Notes under the pieces: generated by a model
Database searches by the model: none
Told to the model about the DNA's origin: nothing
What the model saw: only the letters and a program-made list of their open reading frames with translations
Shown: positions 1 to 5,432 of the stretch, in pieces
Numbering within the stretch: the stretch's first letter is position 1
Layout: every line of letters starts with the position of its first letter
Position numbers and translations under genes: made by a program
NCBI GenBank assembly: GCA_900553215.1
Contig: USCJ01000022.1
Coordinates: forward strand, 1-12,906
Direction: 5' to 3'
Origin: an uncultured Collinsella sp.
GTDB lineage: Bacteria; Actinomycetota; Coriobacteriia; Coriobacteriales; Coriobacteriaceae
Length of the DNA: 12,906 nt

Positions 1-964
1 CGCGGCCCACCATGCAAATGTCGGCAGCGCCGTCCTCGATCAGCTCCTCGGCGATCCATGCCTCGTTGATGCGGCCGACGGTGGCGACGGGAATGTTGAC
101 GTGCTTTTTGATCTCGCGCGAGCAGGCGGCGTGCGAGGCCTGCTGCGTACCGGCGGCGGGAATGGCGGAGCCGCGCTTGATGGTAGTGCCGCCCGACACG
201 TGGATCATGTCGACGCCGGCCTTCTCCAAGCGACGCGAGACATAGATCATGTCGTTGAGGGTCAGGCCGCCATCGGTGTACTCGTCGCCCGAGATACGGA
301 CGTCGATAATGAAGTCCTTGCCGCAGCGCTCGCGAATCTCGGCGATGACCTCGAGCAGGAAGCGCATGCGGGCGTCGAGCGAGCCGCCGTACTCGTCGGT
401 GCGCTTGTTGTAGAGCGGAGTCAAAAAGCCGCCGAGCATACCGTGGGCGTGCGCCGCATGGACCTCGACGCCATCGACACCGGCCTTCTGCATACGCACG
501 GCAGCGTCACCGAACTGATGCGTGAGCTCGTGAATCTCATCGACCGTGATGGGGCGCGGCGCCTCGCGGGCATAGGACGGGCCCACAAAGGACGGAGCGA
601 TCAGGCGCGGCGTGCCCGGAATGTTAAAGGCCATGTAGGCGGGGTGGAAGAGCTGCGGCATGATCTTGCAGCCGTACTCGTGGACGGCGGCGGCGAGCTT
701 TTCCCAGCCAGGGATAAACGTGTCGTCGTAGCAGCACATGTCACCCGGCAGATAGGTATAGGTAGGCTCGACCGTCACGACCTCGGTGATGATGAGGCCC
801 ACGCCGCCCTTGGCGCGGGCACGGTAATGATCGACCAAGTCGTCGGTCACATAGCCGTGATCGGCCAGGTTGGTAGATACCGGCGGCATAAAGACGCGGT
901 TCTTGACCTCGGTCGTACCGACCTTGATCGGACTAAAGAGCATTGGATAGGCGGAGGACTCCAT
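1..964 (-). CDS. NADH:flavin oxidoreductase, Old Yellow Enzyme family (C-terminal part cut off)
   Basis: The first 321 residues are visible, and the gene runs off the left edge of the window. They form an almost complete FMN-binding TIM barrel of the Old Yellow Enzyme / 2,4-dienoyl-CoA reductase family, which reduces activated C=C bonds with NAD(P)H. Seen: an N-terminal KNRVFMPPVST block (residues 21-31), the active-site pair H169/H172 in HAAHAHG, the family signature NKRTDEYGGSLDAR (186-199) and a late VGR (319-321) typical of FMN-phosphate binding. Family knowledge: many gut members carry a 4Fe-4S and FAD/NADH domain after the barrel, giving about 640-670 residues; whether this one does cannot be seen. 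The ATG at 962-964 has AAAGGA 7 bases upstream. It lies after a terminator, so it is probably a unit separate from the pectin genes. The substrate is unknown; enoate, dienoyl-CoA or a plant or bile compound are all possible. Confidence 0.9.
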   Translation of the reverse strand, partial: MESSAYPMLFSPIKVGTTEVKNRVFMPPVSTNLADHGYVTDDLVDHYRARAKGGVGLIITEVVTVEPTYTYLPGDMCCYDDTFIPGWEKLAAAVHEYGCKIMPQLFHPAYMAFNIPGTPRLIAPSFVGPSYAREAPRPITVDEIHELTHQFGDAAVRMQKAGVDGVEVHAAHAHGMLGGFLTPLYNKRTDEYGGSLDARMRFLLEVIAEIRERCGKDFIIDVRISGDEYTDGGLTLNDMIYVSRRLEKAGVDMIHVSGGTTIKRGSAIPAAGTQQASHAACSREIKKHVNIPVATVGRINEAWIAEELIEDGAADICMVGR

Positions 965-995
965 ACAGGGTTCCTTTCGTTTGAGCCGCTCGGCG

Positions 996-1030
996 GCAGT
1001 TGCTAACGTACTTATCGTATCAGCAACTGC
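996..1030. promoter_or_regulatory. Dyad upstream of the flavin oxidoreductase gene
   Basis: A perfect 9-bp inverted repeat, GCAGTTGCT at 996-1004 and AGCAACTGC at 1022-1030, is separated by 17 bases and lies about 30 bp before the oxidoreductase start codon. No T-tract follows, so it is not a standard terminator. It could be an operator or an mRNA leader hairpin. I found no convincing -35/-10 pair next to it. Confidence 0.4.
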
Positions 1031-1075
1031 GCTGTACCCGACCGTGCACGTTCCCCCGGCTTTTACTCAGCCCAC

Positions 1076-1147
1076 AAAAAAGTTGCGGTGGAATACGGAG
1101 TAGATGAGGCCTTTGACAGCCAAAACAGTCCGTATTTCACCGCAACT
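1076..1147 (-). terminator. Long-stem intrinsic terminator after the GltD-like gene
   Basis: Two 19-base arms (1129-1147 and 1081-1099) pair at 18 of 19 positions, the exception being a G/A difference that can form a G-U wobble in RNA. On the minus strand the hairpin is followed at once by a run of six T (A-run at 1076-1081 on the plus strand). It begins 17 bases after the stop codon of the GltD-like gene. The loop is unusually long, about 29 bases, and itself contains a small GGC...GCC hairpin. It should end transcription of the GH105 to GltD-like unit. Confidence 0.85.
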
Positions 1148-1163
1148 GATGGGTGGGATGGAG

Positions 1164-2381
1164 TTAGAGGCCCAGGTAGTTGGTCATGCCTTCGACGGCG
1201 AGCTTGGCACCGGCCACGGCATGGACCACGGTGAGCGGGCCGTTGACCACGTCGCCGGCGGCAAAGACGCCCGGCACGGTGGTCATGCCGCGTTCATCGA
1301 CCGAAAGCAGACCGCGATGGTCGGTCTCCAGACCGCCCGTCGTAAGCACCAGTTTGTCCTTGGGCACCTGCGAGGCCGCAATCACAACCGTGTCGGCGGG
1401 CACATGGTCAAGTTCTTCCTCGTAGCCCACCACGTTGTCGTCCTCGTCAAAGATAGCCGTCTCGAACACCGGACCGTTATCGTCGATGGCGCAGATCGCC
1501 TTGCCGCGCACGATCTCGGCACCGTCAAGCTCGGTCAGCTCCACCTCGTCATCGATGGCCGAGATATGGCGCGATCGGGCATACACGGTAACCTTGCGAG
1601 CGCCCGAGCGCAGGGCCGTACGGGCAACATCCATGGCCACGTTGCCAGCGCCGATAACCGCCACGTTCTGACCGATCGCCACGCTCGTGGGATCGACCAG
1701 GTAATCGATACCAAACAGTACGTTGCCACGCGACTCGCCGGGAATACCCAGCTTGCGGGCGCGCCAGGTACCGGTACCGACAAAGACCGCATCGTAGCCG
1801 TCGCGCAGCAGGTCGTCGATATGCAGCGCGCCGCCAATGGTGGTCGAGGGACGGACGCGTACGCCAAGCGAGCACATCACGTGACGGTACTTTTGCACGA
1901 GCGCGCGGGGCAGGCGAAACTCGGGGATGCCGTACTCCAGCACGCCGCCGATCTCGGGGCGCTGTTCAAACACCGTGACGGCACAGCCCAGCTGGGCCAT
2001 CTTAATGGCCACGGTAATGCCGGCAGGACCGGAACCGACCACGGCAACCTGCTTGCCACACGACGGCGCGGGCTTCCACTCCTTACGGTCCAAATATGCC
2101 GTCGAGATATAGTTCTCGATACTCGAAAAATGCACCGGTGCGCCCTTGCGGCCCTGAATGCACGCGCCCTCGCACTGGCCCGAATGGTTGCAGATCATGG
2201 AGCAGACCGCGCTCATGGGGTTGTTCTGGAACAGCAGCTCACCTGCCTCTTCCAGACGGCGCTGCTTAAACAGGTCGATGATCTGCGGGATAGGCGTCTG
2301 CACCGGACAGCCTTTAAGCTGACAGAACGCCTTTTTGCACCCAAGGCAGCGGTTCGCTTCCTCAACAATATGAATAGCCAT
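1164..2381 (-). CDS. GltD-like NAD(P)-dependent iron-sulfur flavoprotein
   Basis: This 405-residue protein resembles the small subunit of glutamate synthase and its relatives (NfnL/SudA-like subunits, dihydropyrimidine dehydrogenase N-terminal half). These move electrons from NAD(P)H through FAD to Fe-S clusters. Domains: an N-terminal cysteine-rich segment with C12, C15, C20, C25 and then C60, C64, C70, C74 (two 4Fe-4S clusters expected); an FAD-binding GSGPAG (116-121); an NAD(P)-binding GAGNVA (244-249); and a closing AAGDV motif (374-378). It is shorter than typical GltD, and no large GltB subunit is encoded here, so glutamate synthesis is not implied. The ATG at 2379-2381 has AGAGGGG 6 bases upstream. 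It lies 51 bp downstream of the isomerase-like gene with no terminator between, so it is probably the last gene of the GH105 operon. Its electron acceptor is unknown. Confidence 0.88.
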   Translation of the reverse strand: MAIHIVEEANRCLGCKKAFCQLKGCPVQTPIPQIIDLFKQRRLEEAGELLFQNNPMSAVCSMICNHSGQCEGACIQGRKGAPVHFSSIENYISTAYLDRKEWKPAPSCGKQVAVVGSGPAGITVAIKMAQLGCAVTVFEQRPEIGGVLEYGIPEFRLPRALVQKYRHVMCSLGVRVRPSTTIGGALHIDDLLRDGYDAVFVGTGTWRARKLGIPGESRGNVLFGIDYLVDPTSVAIGQNVAVIGAGNVAMDVARTALRSGARKVTVYARSRHISAIDDEVELTELDGAEIVRGKAICAIDDNGPVFETAIFDEDDNVVGYEEELDHVPADTVVIAASQVPKDKLVLTTGGLETDHRGLLSVDERGMTTVPGVFAAGDVVNGPLTVVHAVAGAKLAVEGMTNYLGL

Positions 2382-2432
2382 CGGTACCCCTCTTGAACCT
2401 CTACGACAATCTCTTTCGCCCAGCCTGCTTTG

Positions 2433-3350
2433 TTACAGAATCACGTGCTCGCACATCACGCTGCGCCCCATGCGCAGCAGCTCGTCGCGCGAGCGCTCGA
2501 CCGTGGACGGCGTGCTGTTCTCGATAACGGTCATAATGCCCGGTCGCGCGGCGGCTGCCCAGGCGGCAATGGCCTCAAAATCAAAGTTTCCGCACGTGCA
2601 GGCGCCGTGGCATACCAAACGAGAGCCCGAGCCATCGCACCAACCATCCTGGTCCTCGTTGTCTACGATCTCGTAGTCCTTGGCATGCAGCACGCGAATC
2701 TTGCTGCCGCACAAATGCAGCATGCGCGACACCTGCTCGGAAGCCTCACCGACGATCGTGGGATGCAGCAGCGACACCGGGTCGTAGATCACGCCGAGTG
2801 CGGTGCTCGAAACGCGCTCCAGAACCTCGCGGCAGCGCTCGGGCGTATTGACGATCTCGTTCCAGCCGGGCTCGACCAGAAGCTCGCCGCCCTCCTTTTC
2901 GGCCATCGAGCACACGCGTGCGAGCCCTTTGCAAAACGCATCGAGCGCAGCGGCCGAAAAACGGTCGTCGGCCATCTTGTTCTGCGCGTTGGGGCGCCCC
3001 GTCTCGGTCCCCACCGGACAGCCCCCAAGCCAGCGCGCGAACCTCAGGCACGCCTCATACTCGGCATAGGTATCGACCAGCTGATTCTGATCGGGCGTGG
3101 CCAGGTTTTTGTAGCAGCCGAGCACCGCCACCTGCACGCCGCTAGCGTCGAGCACCTCGCGCAGATGGTCGGCGAGTTCGCGCGTAAGGCCGGAACGGTT
3201 AATGCCAAAGGACTTGTAGAGCACTTTGCTCGGCAGCTGAATGCACGAGAAACCCAGTTTGCCCGCCATGCGAATGCGCTCCTCGACCGTGCCCTCGGGC
3301 AGGTCGTGCAGGCGCACACCGACGCTCAGCGCGCCTTTCGACTGCGCCAT
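2433..3350 (-). CDS. Sugar phosphate isomerase/epimerase-like TIM barrel (AP endonuclease family 2 fold)
   Basis: This 305-residue protein belongs to the xylose-isomerase-like TIM barrels. The usual metal ligands can be picked out on successive strands: E160 (LLVEPGW), D190 (VIYDPVSLLHP), H222 (VLHAKDYE) and E277 (TVIENS). Family members isomerise or epimerise sugars, keto-sugars and inositol derivatives using a divalent metal. The start was set at the ATG at 3348-3350 because a perfect AAGGAGGT lies 6 bases before it. A further in-frame start at 3416 would place 22 extra residues inside the preceding gene and has no such site. Only 2 bp separate it from the GH105 stop codon, so the two are probably translationally coupled. 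This suggests it handles a sugar made by GH105, possibly the unsaturated uronate product, but the substrate is inference. There is no signal peptide. Confidence 0.85.
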   Translation of the reverse strand: MAQSKGALSVGVRLHDLPEGTVEERIRMAGKLGFSCIQLPSKVLYKSFGINRSGLTRELADHLREVLDASGVQVAVLGCYKNLATPDQNQLVDTYAEYEACLRFARWLGGCPVGTETGRPNAQNKMADDRFSAAALDAFCKGLARVCSMAEKEGGELLVEPGWNEIVNTPERCREVLERVSSTALGVIYDPVSLLHPTIVGEASEQVSRMLHLCGSKIRVLHAKDYEIVDNEDQDGWCDGSGSRLVCHGACTCGNFDFEAIAAWAAAARPGIMTVIENSTPSTVERSRDELLRMGRSVMCEHVIL

Positions 3351-3352
3351 GC

Positions 3353-4588
3353 CTAGACCTCCTTGCACGCATTGATGCCCGGGGTGTATCCGCCAAACGG
3401 GTCGTCGATGGAGCACACGCCCGAAGGGGCAAGCGGATCGCGCTTACCGGCAAGCTTGTCATGATGCATGGTCTCGATATAGGCAAGCACCAGCGGCGCC
3501 ACGCCCTTCGCGTCGTTTTTGACAACGGGCTCGCTCATGTAGTAGCCAAACGTGCCCTCGCGGTGCGCGGTGTTGCCAAGGCCCGCCACCAGGCAGATGT
3601 TGTCGAGCGCCAGCTGCCCGTCGCGCTCGGACAGGCACGTGTCGCAAATGCCATCAAACGCACGGCGACCGTACTGGTAGTAGCGCTCGCCCAGCACGCC
3701 CAGGCGCACGCCCTTCATGATGGCGTTGGCAAAGATGGCGCTGCCCGACTCCTCCAGATAGTTGGGGGCGATATTGGGCAGGTTGATGACCTGGTGCCAC
3801 ATGCCGGTCTTCTCGTCCTGATACGGCAGCATGGCGTCGATCAGGTCGTGGAACATCTTGCGGATCTCGTCCTTCTCGGCCGACATCGAAGGCGGCATGA
3901 GCTCCCAGGTATCGATGAGCGCCATGGCGAACCAGCCCTCGGCGCGCAGCCAGAAGTTGGCCGAAAGGCCGGTGACGGGATCGCACCAGAACTGCTTGCG
4001 GCTCGCGTCGTAGGCGTGATAGTACAGGCCGTTGAGGGGGTTGCGCATCAAATCGTGCACCACTTGGAACATATGGAAGCTATCCGAGCAGGCACGGCGG
4101 TTGTGGAAGCTCAGCTCATACTGCATGTAGAACGGCTGCGCCATGTACATGCCGTCGAGCCAGATCTGGTTGGGGTAGACGGCCTTGTGCCAAAACACAC
4201 CCTCTTTGGTACGCGGCTGGGTTTCGAGCTGACGATAGATGGTATCCATGGCGGCACGGTACTTGGGCTTGCCCACCAGGTCATAGAGTTTGTAGAGGGT
4301 TTTGCCCGCGTTGACGTTGTCGAGGTTGTACTCCTGGGGATCGTAATGCTTGATGGTGCCGTCATCCTGGACAAAGAAGTCGATATAGTCGTCGGCGAAG
4401 GTCAGGTAACGCTGCTCGCCGGTGATCTCGTACAGCTCGATGAGTGCCTTGATCATGCAGCCGTCAATGTAATTCCAGGTGTTCTCCTTGCCGGCGCGAA
4501 GCTTTTCGATATTCCAGGCCGGCGCCTGAGGCGTAGAGGTCTCGATCAACTGCTCGATATAACGGTCCAGAATCTGATTGCAACCCAT
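3353..4588 (-). CDS. Unsaturated rhamnogalacturonyl / galacturonyl hydrolase, GH105 (YteR-like)
   Basis: This 411-residue (alpha/alpha)6-barrel protein belongs to glycoside hydrolase family 105. The family hydrates the 4,5-double bond left by pectin lyases and releases 5-dehydro-4-deoxy-D-glucuronate from oligosaccharides. Conserved blocks seen: NTWNYIDG (36-43), YNLDNVNAGK (87-96) and IWLDGMYMAQPF (142-153), followed by ANFWLRAEGW and EESGSA. D90 and D145 sit where the two essential aspartates of B. subtilis YteR (D88, D143) are expected. Length is normal for the family and there is no signal peptide, so it acts on imported oligosaccharides in the cytoplasm. The ATG at 4586-4588 has AGAGGGG 6 bases upstream. 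It is the first gene after a regulatory region with two LacI-type operators and is followed directly by the isomerase-like gene. Preference for rhamnogalacturonan versus homogalacturonan fragments cannot be decided from sequence. Confidence 0.93.
   Translation of the reverse strand: MGCNQILDRYIEQLIETSTPQAPAWNIEKLRAGKENTWNYIDGCMIKALIELYEITGEQRYLTFADDYIDFFVQDDGTIKHYDPQEYNLDNVNAGKTLYKLYDLVGKPKYRAAMDTIYRQLETQPRTKEGVFWHKAVYPNQIWLDGMYMAQPFYMQYELSFHNRRACSDSFHMFQVVHDLMRNPLNGLYYHAYDASRKQFWCDPVTGLSANFWLRAEGWFAMALIDTWELMPPSMSAEKDEIRKMFHDLIDAMLPYQDEKTGMWHQVINLPNIAPNYLEESGSAIFANAIMKGVRLGVLGERYYQYGRRAFDGICDTCLSERDGQLALDNICLVAGLGNTAHREGTFGYYMSEPVVKNDAKGVAPLVLAYIETMHHDKLAGKRDPLAPSGVCSIDDPFGGYTPGINACKEV
3357..3364 (-). 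promoter_or_regulatory. Strong ribosome binding site for the isomerase-like gene
   Basis: AAGGAGGT on the minus strand lies 6 bases before the ATG at 3350 and within the last codons of the GH105 gene. It decides the start of the isomerase-like protein and suggests translational coupling with GH105. Confidence 0.85.
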
Positions 4589-4613
4589 TACTGTCCCCTC
4601 TGACGTTATTGAT

Positions 4614-4629
4614 GGGTGAACGTTTCCCC
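4614..4629. promoter_or_regulatory. LacI-type operator, copy A, before GH105
   Basis: GGGTGAACGTTTCCCC is an imperfect palindrome with a central CG, the hallmark of LacI-family operators. It carries the shared 10-mer GGTGAACGTT exactly (4615-4624), and the other half is degenerate. Its centre (4621.5) is 33 bp upstream of the GH105 ATG and 41 bp from the centre of copy B. In this position it would lie in the early transcribed region or leader and could block transcription. Confidence 0.8.
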
Positions 4630-4642
4630 TAGTGTAACGCGA

Positions 4643-4682
4643 ACGGGGATTATAGGGTGAACGTTAACCCTATAATCCCCGT
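4643..4682 (-). promoter_or_regulatory. 40-bp palindrome with LacI-type operator copy B and a -10 element
   Basis: The operator GGGTGAACGTTAACCC (4655-4670) is the core of a 40-bp inverted repeat with a single mismatched pair. The flanks of the operator form a perfect TATAAT -10 hexamer on each strand: 4649-4654 for the minus strand and 4671-4676 for the plus strand. The minus-strand one could start transcription toward GH105 at about 4642. The -35 position 17 bp upstream (GATTAT) is poor, so an activator or another promoter is possible. The hairpin also begins 13 bases after the SGNH esterase stop codon but has no T-tract, so I read it as a promoter/operator more than a terminator. Confidence 0.65.
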
Positions 4683-4695
4683 GAACGGCAAACTT

Positions 4696-5364
4696 TTAAC
4701 GGCAAACGGCGGTGAGGCCCGCAGCGATGCGATGCGCCAGGCGCTCATAGCCGGCAGGGCTGTAATGCAGACCGTCCGGCATGTAGAGCTCGCGGTGCTC
4801 CGGCAAAAACGGGCTGATACCGCTTTGCGCATAGAGGTCGATCACCGGCACCGAGTAGCGGTCGCAAACCTCCAGCATCGCCTGCACATAGGCGTCTTGC
4901 GTCAGGCCCAGATGGTTGGCCTCGTTGCTTGCCGGGATATCCTTCTCGTGCTTTCCGCTCGTCTTGCACGGCGTCATAAACACCAGCTTTGCCTGAGGCG
5001 AGCGCGCCGTGATGGTGCGGATCAGGTAGTCGAGCGCACCGTAGAACTCGTGCACGTCCGTGCTGCCCAGCTCTCCCAGCGGCACGTTACGGCTAAAGTC
5101 GTTAACGCCGCCAAAGACGATGCAGATATCTGCCGTGTGATCGATGCCGTCCAAGCGCTCGACAAACGAATCGCTACGGTCGGCCTTGACGGCAATACGC
5201 GAACCCTTAATACCAAAGTTCTCGATCGTAGCGCCGCCCAGCAGCGCACCCAGGTGCGAAGTCCAGGAGATATCGTTGCCTCCCCCGCCGCATCCGTTAT
5301 CGCCCCAGGTGGTCGAATCGCCAAAGCAGCAGATGGTCGATTCGCTCAAGTTTTTCGTTTCCAT
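4696..5364 (-). CDS. SGNH/GDSL-type esterase, probable pectin or rhamnogalacturonan acetylesterase
   Basis: This 222-residue protein has the SGNH hydrolase blocks in order: GDSTTWG near the N-terminus (Ser nucleophile), a glycine in NFGIKGSR (block II), GGVNDF (block III, Asn) and PDGLHYSPAGY near the C-terminus (Asp and His of the triad). The family removes acetyl or other acyl groups, and members in pectin clusters often act on acetylated rhamnogalacturonan or galacturonan. The start was chosen at the ATG at 5362-5364, which has GAGGAG 6 bases upstream. The open frame extends further up into the preceding gene region, but there it lacks family similarity. No signal peptide is seen; an N-terminal ETKNLSE stretch leads directly into the GDS strand. 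It follows the CE8 fusion gene by 68 bp in the same direction and is likely co-transcribed with it. The substrate is inferred from context only. Confidence 0.85.
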   Translation of the reverse strand: METKNLSESTICCFGDSTTWGDNGCGGGGNDISWTSHLGALLGGATIENFGIKGSRIAVKADRSDSFVERLDGIDHTADICIVFGGVNDFSRNVPLGELGSTDVHEFYGALDYLIRTITARSPQAKLVFMTPCKTSGKHEKDIPASNEANHLGLTQDAYVQAMLEVCDRYSVPVIDLYAQSGISPFLPEHRELYMPDGLHYSPAGYERLAHRIAAGLTAVCR

Positions 5365-5432
5365 ATTCTTCTCCTCACCCGCACACCGGCGGTCATACAG
5401 GTACATACCGTTCATTCGCAACATCCGAGGGG

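Noticed and set aside
3351..3416. Longer N-terminus for the isomerase-like protein starting at 3416
   Set aside because: It would overlap the GH105 gene by 64 bp. The AAGGAGGT at 3357-3364 clearly serves the ATG at 3350.
4643..4682. Palindrome as an intrinsic terminator for the SGNH esterase gene
   Set aside because: The stem is strong, but no T-tract follows on the minus strand, and it contains an operator copy and a -10 box, so a promoter/operator reading fits better. A partial terminator effect is not excluded.
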